64,000 bases of DNA from Hydrogenophaga palleronii NBRC 102513 (GCF_001571225.1 NZ_BCTJ01000022.1:1-64000); one strand, 5' to 3'; numbered from the stretch's first letter, positions 8,882-18,344 are shown. The notes: generated from the sequence alone by a model not told the origin. Translations and numbers: made by a program.

Positions 8882-10192
8882 TCAGTGCTTTTGGCGGGCC
8901 GGAGCGGGGGCGCCGCGGTTGAGCAGGGCATACAGGATGATCGCGCCGAAAGTCGCGGTTCCGATGCCACCCAGCGCGAACTCGCCGAACTTCAGCGTGT
9001 AGTCGCCCGTGCCCAGGATCACGGTGATGGCGGCCACCAGCAGGTTCTTGTTGTCCGAGAAATCCACCTTGTTGTCGACCCAGATCTTCGCGCCCGCGAT
9101 GGCGATCAAACCGAACACCACGATGGACACGCCGCCCATCACCGCCAGCGGAATCGCCTGGATCAGCGCGCCGAACTTCGGCGAGAAGCCCAGCAGGATG
9201 GCCATGACGCCGGCCAGCAGGAAGATCGCGGTCGAGTAGATCTTGGTCGCGGCCATCACGCCGATGTTCTCGGCATAGGTCGTCACACCGGTGCCACCGG
9301 CGCTGCCGGCCACCATGGTCGCCACGCCGTCGCCGATGAAGGCGCGGCCCATGTACTGGTCGAGGTCGCGGCCGGTCATGGCCGTCACCGCCTTGATGTG
9401 GCCCAGGTTCTCGGCCACCAGAATGATGACCACCGGCACGATCAGCAGCATGGCGTTCATCTCGAACACCGGCTTGCTGAAGTTGGGCATGCCGAACCAG
9501 GCGGCGTTGGCAATGCCCGAGAGATCCAGCGGCTTGCCCAGGCCCATGCCGTTGGTGAGCACCGCGTAGATGATGCTGGCGACGATCAGGCCCATGAGGA
9601 TCAGCAGGCGCTGCACCATGCCGCGCGTGAACACCGCCACCAGCGCCACGCTGACGAAGGTGATGCCCTGCATCCAGGCGTCGAAGCCGGTGGGCGCCAT
9701 GTTCTTGACCGGAATGCCGGCCAGGTTCAGGCCGATCACCGCCACCACCGCGCCGGTGACCACCGGCGGCATGAAGCGCTCGATCCAGCCCGTGCCCACG
9801 GCCTGCACGATGAGGCCGATGACGGTGTAGACCACGCCGCAGGCAATGATGCCGCCCAGCGCCACGCCGATGTTGCCGTTGGGGCCGGAGCCCGCGTAAC
9901 CGCTGGCCGCGATCACCACGCCGATGAAGGCGAAGCTCGAACCCAGGTAACTCGGCACCTTGCCGCCGGTGATGAGGAAGAAGATCAGCGTGCCGATACC
10001 GCTCATGAGTACGGCCACGTTCGGATCAAAGCCCATGAGCAGCGGTGCGAGCACGGTGGAGCCGAACATGGCGATCAAGTGCTGCACGCCCATCACGCCG
10101 GTCTGTGGCCACGGCAAGCGTTCGTCGGGGGCGATCACGCCGCCGTTGTTGAGTGTGGCGGCGCTCTTTTCTGTCCAGTGGAACATGCCCAT
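8882..10192 (-). CDS. uraA: Uracil/xanthine permease (NCS2 family)
   Basis: The 436-residue polytopic inner-membrane protein is a nucleobase:proton symporter of the NCS2/UraA family, about 14 transmembrane helices. Family signatures are visible: LVAENLGHIKAVTAMTG near 258-272 and GTGVTTYAENIGVMAATK near 300-316, with the substrate-binding glutamates. GGKVPSYLGSSFAFIG near 75-90 is also typical. GAGGAG lies before the ATG at 10192. Uracil is the most likely substrate; xanthine/uric acid transporters share the fold, so specificity is inferred. It is monocistronic, with its own terminator. Confidence 0.9.
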   Translation of the reverse strand: MGMFHWTEKSAATLNNGGVIAPDERLPWPQTGVMGVQHLIAMFGSTVLAPLLMGFDPNVAVLMSGIGTLIFFLITGGKVPSYLGSSFAFIGVVIAASGYAGSGPNGNIGVALGGIIACGVVYTVIGLIVQAVGTGWIERFMPPVVTGAVVAVIGLNLAGIPVKNMAPTGFDAWMQGITFVSVALVAVFTRGMVQRLLILMGLIVASIIYAVLTNGMGLGKPLDLSGIANAAWFGMPNFSKPVFEMNAMLLIVPVVIILVAENLGHIKAVTAMTGRDLDQYMGRAFIGDGVATMVAGSAGGTGVTTYAENIGVMAATKIYSTAIFLLAGVMAILLGFSPKFGALIQAIPLAVMGGVSIVVFGLIAIAGAKIWVDNKVDFSDNKNLLVAAITVILGTGDYTLKFGEFALGGIGTATFGAIILYALLNRGAPAPARQKH

Positions 10193-10504
10193 GCGAGCTT
10201 CTCCTCGTTGTTGTGTTGTTTGTGTTTGGGATGCGGCGCGTTCGCGCCGGCACGGATTGTGCCTTTAAAGGTTGCGGGGTGGGGCAACTTGAGGTGGGCG
10301 GGAAGTGCAGTGCTGGCTTTGACTTAAGCGGCGTCTGCTTCAAACGGATTTCAGCTGATCGGTCCTTCGGTACCCGCGGCTGCGTGCTTGCGGAGCCCGA
10401 AAGTTTCGGAGGTGAATGTCTACTGCCGTGGCCAACCCGGTAAACAAGGCAGGTCCTCCTGCCCGGCTAGTCGAAGACTTTGGCTCACAGCCACAATAGC
10501 AAGC
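10193..10504. other. Gene-free gap between permease and DUF5677-like gene
   Basis: 312 bases upstream of two divergent genes. It must hold the permease promoter. Base composition drops towards the right, matching the lower-GC gene that follows. No RNA gene, repeat or convincing open frame was seen. Confidence 0.5.
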
Positions 10505-11794
10505 ATGCCAAAGAAACGACCTCATGCAGCAACGGAGTTTCATCACGCTTACTTGGAAGCGGTGCGAAGTCAAACAGGATCAGCACACCTACTCGCTCGC
10601 ATTCTGAACAAGAAGCTCCTCGAGCAAGGCATTGATAGCTCAAAGCACTTCGACGCCATTAAAGATGCCGCAGAGCAACTTTTGGCCGCACCGTCAGGCG
10701 CTGAGTCGTCCAGTTTCGACTTGGTGCTCGATGACGAGATCACGGCCGGCCGAAGCGTCAATATTCATCTGAATAGCGCGGACGTTGAGCAGATCGCTAA
10801 AGAGCTCTCCAGCGCCATTGAAACAGCGGCTAACGACCTCTTCGAATCACTGAGCGCTTCTGCGTTGCAGAGTGTCCTCAAGGACTCTGAGGTCCGCCTG
10901 CTTCACCTGACAAATGAGCGCGACGCTTTCATACGGCGGCTCGAACTGACATGGGCCGAACCGCTCAAGCTGCTCGAGATCCAAGTGGCTCTTTGTCAAG
11001 AGATTGGGGAGGTGCGGAATGATTGGCTTAGAAGGCAGCGCCGCAAGTCCAAGGACATTGCGGTAGTGGATGTTGTCACGCGGTTGCAAGGCCGGGCGGT
11101 ACAGGTCGCAGGGGAAGTGCAGGCCCTGTTACGCAACGGATTCGCTGATGGGGCTATGTCACGCTGGCGAACAATGCACGAATTAATGGTTACCGCAATG
11201 CTGATCGCCAAACGCGGTCCAGCAGTAGCGGAGCGGTACGTCGCACATGTTGATGCAGACTCAATCAAGGCCGCCCGTCAGTACACACGGTTCGCAGCCA
11301 CTCTGCAGCATCGACCAATCTCTGCACGTGACCAGAAACGTCAGGATGCCTTGGCAGCCGATCTGGAGCGCAAATACGGCAAACCCTTCCTCAATGACTA
11401 CGGCTGGGCAGCGGACACGCTAAACAATCCAAACCCGTCCTTTGCCAGTATTGAAGCCGCTGTCGACTTCAGTCGCCTGCGGCCATATTTCAAACTGGCG
11501 AGCAACTCCGTACATGCAGGTGCAAAAGGCACGTTCTTTCGCCTGGGCATCCTCGGCGACCAAAATTGCATCCTGGTGGGGGCCAGCAACGTGGGCTTGC
11601 AAGAAGCCGGGCGGCTCGCGGCTCTTTCGTTGACTCAAATCACGATGGTTCTGCTTTTGATTCATCCGAACACCGATAGCATCATCTGGTCTCGTGTACT
11701 CGGCGAACTTTCATTGAAGGTTGAACAGCAGTTCGTGAAAGTGCAGCGACGCATCGAACGAAAAGAGCGACAGCTACGCAAGGAAAAAGCATGA
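10505..11794 (+). CDS. DUF5677-like protein with a HEPN-like RxxxxH motif
   Basis: A 429-residue, mainly helical cytoplasmic protein. The central segment RWRTMHELMVTAMLI (Arg220 to His225) and the later ASNSVHAGAKG segment match what I know of the DUF5677 family. The arrangement Arg-x4-His resembles the motif of HEPN RNases, but Trp rather than a polar residue follows the Arg, so nuclease activity is only a guess. Residues about 1-215 contain a long helical N-terminal part, including two acidic stretches. The ATG at 10505 has only a weak AGCAAG upstream. Codon use and GC are clearly unlike the neighbours, with many AT-ending codons, which suggests horizontal transfer. No partner gene is present. 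Confidence 0.75.
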   Translation: MPKKRPHAATEFHHAYLEAVRSQTGSAHLLARILNKKLLEQGIDSSKHFDAIKDAAEQLLAAPSGAESSSFDLVLDDEITAGRSVNIHLNSADVEQIAKELSSAIETAANDLFESLSASALQSVLKDSEVRLLHLTNERDAFIRRLELTWAEPLKLLEIQVALCQEIGEVRNDWLRRQRRKSKDIAVVDVVTRLQGRAVQVAGEVQALLRNGFADGAMSRWRTMHELMVTAMLIAKRGPAVAERYVAHVDADSIKAARQYTRFAATLQHRPISARDQKRQDALAADLERKYGKPFLNDYGWAADTLNNPNPSFASIEAAVDFSRLRPYFKLASNSVHAGAKGTFFRLGILGDQNCILVGASNVGLQEAGRLAALSLTQITMVLLLIHPNTDSIIWSRVLGELSLKVEQQFVKVQRRIERKERQLRKEKA

Positions 11795-11939
11795 GCGAAC
11801 AGAAAGTACCACCCGCGAGCAGCAGCCTAGGAGCAACGTAGGCAAGCGGGCCAGCAGCTACTCATATCGAGGCCACAGACCAGCTCCATCGCAGGACCAC
11901 ACACCACGGCAGCACCCCCGCGACAGAGCCGTCCCTACC

Positions 11940-13265
11940 TCACCCCACCGCCGGCAACACCTCACCCCGGCTCTCACCAAAACCGATGCGCGCCGCGCCC
12001 GGCTTTTCGCACCAGCCGCGCAGGATCACCGTGTCGCCGTCTTCCAGGAAGCGGCGCTGGGCGTTGATGCCGGGCAGGGGCACGTCTTTCGTGCCGCCCA
12101 CGCTGAGTTCCACGATGGCGCCGGCCTCGGGTTGGGTCGGGCCCGAGATGGTGCCGGTGCCGAGCAGGTCACCCGGTTGCAGGTTGCAGCCGCCCACGGT
12201 GTGCTGCGCCAGCATCTGCGCAATGGTCCAGTACTGGTGGCGGAAACTGGTGGCCGAGAGGCGGTCGGGGGCGATGCCGCGTTCGCGGTGTTCGCGCGCT
12301 TCCAGGCACACCTCCAGCTGCACGTCCAGGCCGCCGCTGGCGGTGTTGGCGGGGCTGTCGAGGTAGGCCAGTGGTTGCGGTTCGTCGGCCGGGTGCGCAA
12401 AGGGCACGCGGTAGGGTGCGAGGGCTTCCATCGTCACGATCCAGGGCGAGACGGTGGTGCAGAAGTTCTTGCCGAGGAAGGGGCCGAGTGGCGCCATTTC
12501 CCAGAACTGGTGGTCGCGTGCGGACCAGTCGTTGAGCAGGCACATGCCGAAGATGTGGTCTTCGGCTTCGGTCAGCGGAATGGGTGCGCCCAGCGCGTTG
12601 CCGGGGCCGACGTAGAAGCCCATCTCCAGCTCGTAGTCGAGCCGGCGGCAGGGGCCGTAGACCGGTGCGCTCGCGCCCGGCGCCATGGCCTGGCCCATGG
12701 GGCGCTTGAACGGGGTGCCGCTGATGACGACGCTGGAGGCGCGGCCGTGGTACGCGATGGGGATCCACTGGAAGTTGGGCGTGAGTGGATCGTCCGGGCG
12801 GACCACGCGGCCCACGTTGCGTGCGTGGTGGATGGAGGTGTAGAAGTCGGTGTAGTCGCCGATGCGCGTGGGCACGCGGTGCTCCACCTCGGCCTGCGGA
12901 ATCAGGCTGGCGCGCAGCGCGGTCACGCCGGGGCCGCTGGCGCCGGTCTTGAGCAGGTCGAACAGCGCGTGGCGCAGCGCGCGCCAGGCGGCCGGGCCCA
13001 TGGCCAGGAAGTCGTTGAGTGCGTCACCCGCGCAGGCGTTCACCGCCTTCACCGCAGCAGGGCCCGAGACGGCGCCGGCCTTGGCGACGGCGGCGAGGTC
13101 GATCACCTGGTCGCCGATGGCGACACCGCCACGGAACGCTTCGTTTGAACCCTTGCGACGGAAGACGCCAAAAGGCAGGTTCTGGATCGGGAAATCGGTG
13201 CCCGGTGCGTTGGCCGATTCAAGCCAGCTGCGGGTGTTGACGTCGTGCGTGTGGTTCAGTTCCAT
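11940..13265 (-). CDS. fahA: Fumarylacetoacetase
   Basis: This 441-residue enzyme hydrolyses fumarylacetoacetate to fumarate and acetoacetate, the last step of homogentisate/tyrosine breakdown. Length and blocks match canonical FahA: RIGDYTDFYTSIHHARNVG near 133-151 (metal-binding Asp and catalytic His), AYHGRASSVVISGTPFKRPMGQ near 170-190, and DYELEMGFYVGPGN near 210 with metal-binding glutamates. No homogentisate dioxygenase gene is in the window. Instead the gene is last in a run after a cyclase-family hydrolase and an ABC transporter. That leaves open whether its substrate here is fumarylacetoacetate or a close analogue. AGGAA precedes the ATG at 13265. Confidence 0.93.
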   Translation of the reverse strand: MELNHTHDVNTRSWLESANAPGTDFPIQNLPFGVFRRKGSNEAFRGGVAIGDQVIDLAAVAKAGAVSGPAAVKAVNACAGDALNDFLAMGPAAWRALRHALFDLLKTGASGPGVTALRASLIPQAEVEHRVPTRIGDYTDFYTSIHHARNVGRVVRPDDPLTPNFQWIPIAYHGRASSVVISGTPFKRPMGQAMAPGASAPVYGPCRRLDYELEMGFYVGPGNALGAPIPLTEAEDHIFGMCLLNDWSARDHQFWEMAPLGPFLGKNFCTTVSPWIVTMEALAPYRVPFAHPADEPQPLAYLDSPANTASGGLDVQLEVCLEAREHRERGIAPDRLSATSFRHQYWTIAQMLAQHTVGGCNLQPGDLLGTGTISGPTQPEAGAIVELSVGGTKDVPLPGINAQRRFLEDGDTVILRGWCEKPGAARIGFGESRGEVLPAVG

Positions 13266-13351
13266 GAGGGTTGTTCCTGTGCGAAAGAAAGGCGATCCGG
13301 CGCCGGGCCGCCCGGGGCCCGGTCACGCTGCGCGGTGCTGCAGCGTGGGGG

Positions 13352-14158
13352 TCAGGCCGTGGCTTGCAGGGCGTCGTCGAAGATGGCAACCGCGCGTGTC
13401 CAGCCGGCCGAAGCGCCGCGGATCTTGTGCGGGAAGCAGCTGATGAAGAAGCCGGTGGGGGGCAGCGCTTCCAGGTTGTGCAGCTTCTCGATGTGGCAGT
13501 AGCCGATGTCGCGGCCGGCCTTGTGGCCTTCCCAGATCAGCGAGGCGTCTTTGGTTTCGCCGTACTTCTGTGCGGTGTGCACGAAGGGCGCGTCCCAGCT
13601 CCAGGCGTCGGTGCCGGTCAGGCGCACGCCGCGTTCCAGCAGGTACATGGTGGCTTCGTAGCCCATGCCGCAGCCGGAAGCCACGTAGTCGTTGTGGCCG
13701 TAGCGCGAACCGGCGCGCGTGTTCACCACTACGATCTCCAGCGGCTTGAGCGTGTGGTTGATGCGCTTGAGTTCGGCCTCCACGTCTTCGGCCGTCACCA
13801 CGTAGCCATCGGCGAAGTGGCGGAAGTCCAGCTTCACGCCGGGCTGGAAGCACCACTCCAGCGGCACGTCGTGGATGGCGATGGCGGGCTTCTTCTCGCC
13901 CAGCGCCTTGTCCATCGTGGAGTGGAAGTGGTACGGCGCATCAAGGTGGGTGCCGTTGTGGGTGGAGAGCTGCACCAGCTCCACCGCCCAGCCTTCGCCG
14001 TCGGGCAGGTCTTCTTTTTTCAGGCCGGGAAAGAATGGCTCGATCTGCTCGAAGGTGTTGTCGTGCGTGAAGTACTGGATCTTCGGCGCGAACGCCGGCG
14101 GATCGCTCACCACGTCGTTTTCAAGGTAAATGGACAGGTCAACGAATTTGCGGGACAT
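13352..14158 (-). CDS. Cyclase-family metal-dependent hydrolase (kynurenine formamidase-like)
   Basis: A 268-residue member of the PF04199 cyclase family. The metal-site motif HNGTHLDAPYHF (His67, His71, Asp73, His77) is intact. Family members hydrolyse amide, lactone or ester bonds, for example N-formylkynurenine, isatin or cyclic imides. The ATG at 14158 with GGAGA in front starts MSRKFVDLS, the typical family N-terminus; the open frame upstream runs into the permease gene. It lies between the second permease gene and fahA on the same strand, so it is likely a catabolic step for the compound imported by the transporter. The true substrate is unknown. Confidence 0.85.
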   Translation of the reverse strand: MSRKFVDLSIYLENDVVSDPPAFAPKIQYFTHDNTFEQIEPFFPGLKKEDLPDGEGWAVELVQLSTHNGTHLDAPYHFHSTMDKALGEKKPAIAIHDVPLEWCFQPGVKLDFRHFADGYVVTAEDVEAELKRINHTLKPLEIVVVNTRAGSRYGHNDYVASGCGMGYEATMYLLERGVRLTGTDAWSWDAPFVHTAQKYGETKDASLIWEGHKAGRDIGYCHIEKLHNLEALPPTGFFISCFPHKIRGASAGWTRAVAIFDDALQATA

Positions 14159-14198
14159 GGTCTTCTCCGGTGGGGTCGTGGTTGTGTGTTGTTGTGGT

Positions 14199-14975
14199 TC
14201 AGGGCCGTTGCCAGCGCAGCAGCGAGCGCTCGGCCAGCGCAAGCACCACGTTGCTGGCAAAGCCCATGGCGCCGAGCAGCACGATGCCGGCAAACAGCTC
14301 GCTGGCCTGGAACGAGCGCGCGGCCAGCAGGATGGCCTGGCCCAGGCCGGGTTGCGAGGCGATCATCTCGCCCACCACCGAGACGATGAGCGAGACCGTC
14401 ATCGACAGCCGCATGCCGGCCAGGATGTCGGGCATGGCGTTGGGCAGACCGATCTTGAGCACGAAGGCGAGGTGGCTGAGCTCCAGCGAGCGCGACACTT
14501 CGCGCAGTTGCTTGTGCACGTTGGCCAGGCCGTGCAGCGTGGCCAGCAGCACCGGCCACATGGCACCAAAGGCCACCACCGCCAGCACCATGCCGCCCGA
14601 GAGGCCGAACAGCGCAATGGCCAGCGGCATGATGGCCGAGGCCGGCAGCGGGCGGATGAACTCCAGCGTGGGCGCGATCCATTCGCTGGCGCGCTTCGAG
14701 CTGCCGATGAGCGCGCCCAGCGCGATGCCCAGTGCGCTGGCCAGCACCCAGCCGCTGAACATGCGGCTGAGCGTGGCCCAGGTGTAGCCGGCGAGGTCGC
14801 CGCCGGACAGGCCTTGCACCAGGCTTTGCAGCGTGGCTTGTGGCGTGGGCAGGAAGGCGCGGTTCACCCAGCCGCTGGTGCTGGCCATCCACCACAAGGC
14901 GATGAAGGCGCCGAGCACGAGCACCGAGCCCGAAGCGTTGCCGATGGCGGTGAGGGTGCGGTAATTGTTTTTCAT
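14199..14975 (-). CDS. ABC transporter permease (SsuC/TauC type)
   Basis: A 258-residue inner-membrane permease with about six transmembrane helices. The cytoplasmic EAA-type loop is seen as LKIGLPNAMPDILAGMRLSM, where the ATPase docks. It is the second of two permease genes in the cluster. The first is at 15037-15786, about 60 bases upstream. The pair probably forms a heterodimer, unlike sulfonate or taurine importers, which usually use one permease gene. Confidence 0.9.
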   Translation of the reverse strand: MKNNYRTLTAIGNASGSVLVLGAFIALWWMASTSGWVNRAFLPTPQATLQSLVQGLSGGDLAGYTWATLSRMFSGWVLASALGIALGALIGSSKRASEWIAPTLEFIRPLPASAIMPLAIALFGLSGGMVLAVVAFGAMWPVLLATLHGLANVHKQLREVSRSLELSHLAFVLKIGLPNAMPDILAGMRLSMTVSLIVSVVGEMIASQPGLGQAILLAARSFQASELFAGIVLLGAMGFASNVVLALAERSLLRWQRP

Positions 14976-15036
14976 TGGAAACCTCCGCCCTGCGGGCTGC
15001 GGTGCGAGCTGGCTTGGGAACGGCCCGGCGCTGCGC

Positions 15037-15786
15037 TCATGCGGCCTGCTCCCCCATGGCGCGTGCCACGCGGTGCTGCAGCGCGAGTGCGCCGACGTTG
15101 ATGAGGTAACCGACCACGCCGATCCACACCAGCCAGGCCAGCATGAGGGCCGGGTCCAGGCTTTGCTGCGCGATCATCATGGCGTAGCCCATGCCGTGCG
15201 GGTTGGCCGCGATCTCCACCGTGACGGCGACCACCAGCGCAATCGCCACACCGAGGCGCAGCGCAACGAACAGGCGCGGCACGATGGCCGGGCCGATGAT
15301 CCAGGCGAAGCGCTGCCATGCCGTGAGTTCCAGCGCGCGCGACACCTCCAGCAGGCGCGGCTCCACCTGTTGCACCGCCGCCTGCGTGAGCACCAGCATG
15401 GGCCACAGGCAGGCAAAAGCGACCACGCTGAGTTCCATGCGCAGGCCGAAGCCGAACACCAGCATGGCCAGCGGAATCAGCGCTACCGAAGGAATCGGGC
15501 GCGCCACTTCCACGCTCAGGAAACCGAGGCGCGCGGCGCGGCGCGACAGGCCGAGCAAGGTGCCCAGCAGCAGGCCGCCGAGCGCGCCGATCAGCAGGCC
15601 CAGCGCGGCGGTGCCGAGCGTGAAGGCCGTGGCCTCGAACAGCGAGCCGTCCATTGCCGCGCCCCAGAAGGCGCGCACCGCGGCGCTGGGCGGGGCGATG
15701 GCATCGCTGCCCTGGCCGGTGGTGCGTGCCCAGACTTCCAGCGCGCCGATCAGCAGCGCCGGAAAGGCAAGGGATTTGAGCTTCAT
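15037..15786 (-). CDS. ABC transporter permease (SsuC/TauC type)
   Basis: A 249-residue membrane protein, about six helices, with an EAA-type loop GPAIVPRLFVALRLGVAIALV. It starts 2 bases after the ATPase stop (15788), so the two are tightly coupled. It is only moderately similar to the permease at 14199-14975, so the transporter likely has two different membrane subunits. Confidence 0.9.
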   Translation of the reverse strand: MKLKSLAFPALLIGALEVWARTTGQGSDAIAPPSAAVRAFWGAAMDGSLFEATAFTLGTAALGLLIGALGGLLLGTLLGLSRRAARLGFLSVEVARPIPSVALIPLAMLVFGFGLRMELSVVAFACLWPMLVLTQAAVQQVEPRLLEVSRALELTAWQRFAWIIGPAIVPRLFVALRLGVAIALVVAVTVEIAANPHGMGYAMMIAQQSLDPALMLAWLVWIGVVGYLINVGALALQHRVARAMGEQAA

Positions 15787-15787
15787 C

Positions 15788-16555
15788 TCAATGTCCCAGG
15801 TAGTGGTACAGCTCGCGGCGCAGGCGCAGGAACTCGGGGTGTTCCTTGGTGCTGAGCTGGTCGCGTGGTTGCGGCAGCGGCACGTCGATCAGCGCCGCCA
15901 GGCTGGGCAGCTCGGGTGTGGGGTTGCTGCGCAGGGCGATCACGCGGTCGCCCAGGTACAGCGCTTCTTCCAGGTCGTGGGTGACGAACATCACCGTCAA
16001 ACCCTCTTCACGCACCAGGCGGGCCAGTTCGTCCTGCAGCGTCTCGCGCGTCATCGCGTCGAGTGCGCCGAAGGGCTCGTCCATCAGCATCACGTCGGGC
16101 CGCTGCGCGAGGCAACGCGCGATCTGCACGCGCTGCTGCATGCCGCCCGAGAGCTGGGCCGGAAACTTGTGCGCGTGCGCCTGCAGGCCCACGGTTTTCA
16201 GCACATGCTCGATGCGCGCGGGCCGTTCGGCCGCGGGCACGTTCGCCGCTTCCAGCGCCAGGCTCACGTTGGCCTGCACCGTGCGCCAGGGCAGCAGGGC
16301 GCGCCCGTAGTCCTGGAACACGAAGGCCACCTCGCGGCTCGGGCCGGTGATGGCCGCGCCCTTGCGCCGCACGCTGCCGCCACTGGGCGTGACGAAGCCG
16401 GCAGCGGCACGCAGCAGCGTGGTCTTGCCGCAGCCCGAAGGACCGATCACGCACACGAACTCGCCGCGTTTCACGGTGAGCTCGACGGGCGAGAGGATCT
16501 GCCGGCCACCGAGCTCGATGGCGACGCGGTCGAAGTGCAATACGGAATCGGTCAT
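15788..16555 (-). CDS. ABC transporter ATP-binding protein (SsuB/TauB type)
   Basis: The 255-residue ATPase has Walker A GPSGCGKTT (38-46), Q-loop FQDYGRALLPW (80-90), signature LSGGMQQR (135-142), Walker B VMLMDE ending at Glu160, and the H-loop in FVTHDLEEAL. The Q-loop style LLPW is typical of the nitrate/sulfonate/taurine importer subfamily. It powers uptake by the two permeases that follow. Confidence 0.93.
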   Translation of the reverse strand: MTDSVLHFDRVAIELGGRQILSPVELTVKRGEFVCVIGPSGCGKTTLLRAAAGFVTPSGGSVRRKGAAITGPSREVAFVFQDYGRALLPWRTVQANVSLALEAANVPAAERPARIEHVLKTVGLQAHAHKFPAQLSGGMQQRVQIARCLAQRPDVMLMDEPFGALDAMTRETLQDELARLVREEGLTVMFVTHDLEEALYLGDRVIALRSNPTPELPSLAALIDVPLPQPRDQLSTKEHPEFLRLRRELYHYLGH

Positions 16556-16610
16556 GTCGGAATCGGTTCTGCTCGGCGGGGCACTGGCGTGTGGCGTGGC
16601 GTGGCGTGTC

Positions 16611-17552
16611 TCACTTGGCGATCAGGCGTGCGACGTCGGGCACGGTCTTCAGCATGCCCTGGTCTTTCATGAGGTCAACCCAGTAGGCGAGTTGCTTCTC
16701 GGTGACCACCGGGCCGGGGGGCGAGATCTGCACCTTGGCGATCACCTCTGGCGGCAGCTTGATGTACTTGCCGATGGCGGCGCGCACCGCGGCGTCGTTC
16801 TTCGGCTGGTTGATGAAGGCCGCAGCCTCCTGCACCGCTTCGCGGAACGCCTTTGCCGCAGCGGGGTTCTTCGCCACCCAGTCGCGCCGCGCCACGTGGA
16901 TGATGGTGGGCTGGTTCTCGGGCAGGAAGGTGGAGTAGTACGAGGCCACGTAGCCCACGCCGGTGTCGGTGATGCGGCTCATGAACGGGTCGGCGCTCAC
17001 CACGGCATCCACGGAGCCGCCGCGCAGCAGGTCGCCGTGTTGCGGGAACGCGGCTTCAACGAAGTTCACCTTGGTGTAGTCCACACCCTGGCTCTTGAGC
17101 CAGGCGCGGAAGGTCACGTGCAGGAAGGCGCCCAGGCCGGGCACACCGATCTTCTTGCCGACGCAGTCCTGCGCCTTGCGGATGCCGCTGCCGGCCTTGG
17201 CCACGAGGCCGAAACCGGTGATGGTCTTGGACGTGACGCCGGCACCGGCCACCACCACGTGGTCGAGCCCGCCGTCCACGGACTGCAGGTACACGCTGGG
17301 CGTGGGGCCGCCGATCTGCAGCGAGTCGGCCTGCACCGCGGCTGGAATGGTGGAGTTGATCGGGATGAACTTGAGCTCCACGTCGAGCGCGCGCTTCTTG
17401 AAGTAGCCGTTTTCAGCGGCGACGAACACCGAGGCGAAGTCGGTCACGGCGGTGTAGCCGAACACGATCTTGGTGTTGCTCTGCGCCAGGGCCGGCAGGC
17501 TCACGGCGGCGGGGATGGACGCCAGGGCGGCGAGGGCGGTGCGACGTTTCAT
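16611..17552 (-). CDS. ABC transporter substrate-binding protein (NMT1/SsuA-like)
   Basis: A 313-residue periplasmic binding protein. Signal peptide MKRRTALAALASIPAAVSLPALAQ, cleaved near residue 24. The mature part has the NMT1/THI5-like fold: IVFGYTAVTDFASVFVAAENGYFKKRALDVELKF. It overlaps the TetR gene stop by 4 bases (ATGA), so regulator and transporter are translationally coupled. The ligand is unknown; family members bind small anions, sulfonates, pyrimidines or aromatic acids. Confidence 0.9.
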   Translation of the reverse strand: MKRRTALAALASIPAAVSLPALAQSNTKIVFGYTAVTDFASVFVAAENGYFKKRALDVELKFIPINSTIPAAVQADSLQIGGPTPSVYLQSVDGGLDHVVVAGAGVTSKTITGFGLVAKAGSGIRKAQDCVGKKIGVPGLGAFLHVTFRAWLKSQGVDYTKVNFVEAAFPQHGDLLRGGSVDAVVSADPFMSRITDTGVGYVASYYSTFLPENQPTIIHVARRDWVAKNPAAAKAFREAVQEAAAFINQPKNDAAVRAAIGKYIKLPPEVIAKVQISPPGPVVTEKQLAYWVDLMKDQGMLKTVPDVARLIAK

Positions 17553-18271
17553 GCTTGTCTCCTTCGGGGTGGGGTGGTCGAACGTTTTGGTTTCGTGTCG
17601 GGAGGGGTGAGAGCGGCGCGCAGGCCGCCCACGATGAAGCGCACCAGCCGCTCGGCGGCGGCGGGGTCGCTGGGTGTGTTGACGTGGTCGGAGAGCCGCG
17701 CGATGCGGTGGTCCACCAGGTGGTGCAGCAGCGCGCCGAGGGCGAACTGGTAGCCCCAGGCAGCGTCGGCGCGCGTGCCGTGCGGCAGGGTCTGGTGCAG
17801 CGCGTCGATGAAGCGGTTGGCCATGGGGTCGAAGAACTCGTGCAGCACGCGCTCGGACTCTTCGCTGTTGTAGGTCAGCTCGCGGCCGACCAGCTGCGCG
17901 TAGTACTGCCCCTCGGGGCTGCAGCGCATGCGGATCACGGGGTAGATGAAGGCCTCGGTGATGCGCGTGAGCGTCTGCGGATCGGCCGGGTCGATCGGCA
18001 CCGCTTCCAGCGCGGCCAGGCGCTCGTCGATGGTGTGGCCCCAGTGCGCGAACACGGCGTGGAACAGGTCCTGCTTCGGCCCGTAGTAATAGGCCACCAG
18101 CGCGAGCGGCACGCCGGCCTCTTCGGCAATCTGGCGGATCGTCACCGCGTGGTAGCCGCGCTGCGCGAACAGCCGTTCCGCCGCGAGCAGGATGGCCTGC
18201 TGGCGGTCGGGGCGCGGTGCGGCCTCGCGCTTGCGGCGGGCGGTCGCGGGGGCGGTTTTTCGGGTGACCAT
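17549..18271 (-). CDS. TetR/AcrR family regulator of the transporter-fumarylacetoacetase cluster
   Basis: A 240-residue repressor with an N-terminal HTH (AILLAAERLFAQRGYHAVTIRQIAEEAGVPLALVAYYYGPKQDLF) and a ligand-binding C-terminal domain with a conserved YYAQLVGRELTY segment. The start is uncertain: ATG at 18271 is chosen, ATG at 18286 and GTG at 18307 are in frame, and none has a good ribosome site. Inverted repeats at 18289-18320 lie directly in front of or over these starts, which points to autoregulation. The same motif recurs at 19447-19467, so it likely also controls the lactonase and acetoacetyl-CoA synthetase genes. Confidence 0.87.
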   Translation of the reverse strand: MVTRKTAPATARRKREAAPRPDRQQAILLAAERLFAQRGYHAVTIRQIAEEAGVPLALVAYYYGPKQDLFHAVFAHWGHTIDERLAALEAVPIDPADPQTLTRITEAFIYPVIRMRCSPEGQYYAQLVGRELTYNSEESERVLHEFFDPMANRFIDALHQTLPHGTRADAAWGYQFALGALLHHLVDHRIARLSDHVNTPSDPAAAERLVRFIVGGLRAALTPPDTKPKRSTTPPRRRQA

Positions 18272-18288
18272 TTGCGTATTGAACATCC

Positions 18289-18320
18289 GTACAAAATTGT
18301 TGTACACCCGTACAAACCCT
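18289..18320. promoter_or_regulatory. Predicted TetR operator upstream of the TetR gene
   Basis: Alternating half sites: GTACAA (18289-18294), TTGTAC (18300-18305), GTACAA (18310-18315). They form two overlapping inverted repeats with 5- and 4-base spacers. Bases 18300-18320 match 19447-19467 at 20 of 21 positions. Confidence 0.75.
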
Positions 18321-18344
18321 TTGTGGGGGGCGGGCCGGCAGGCC

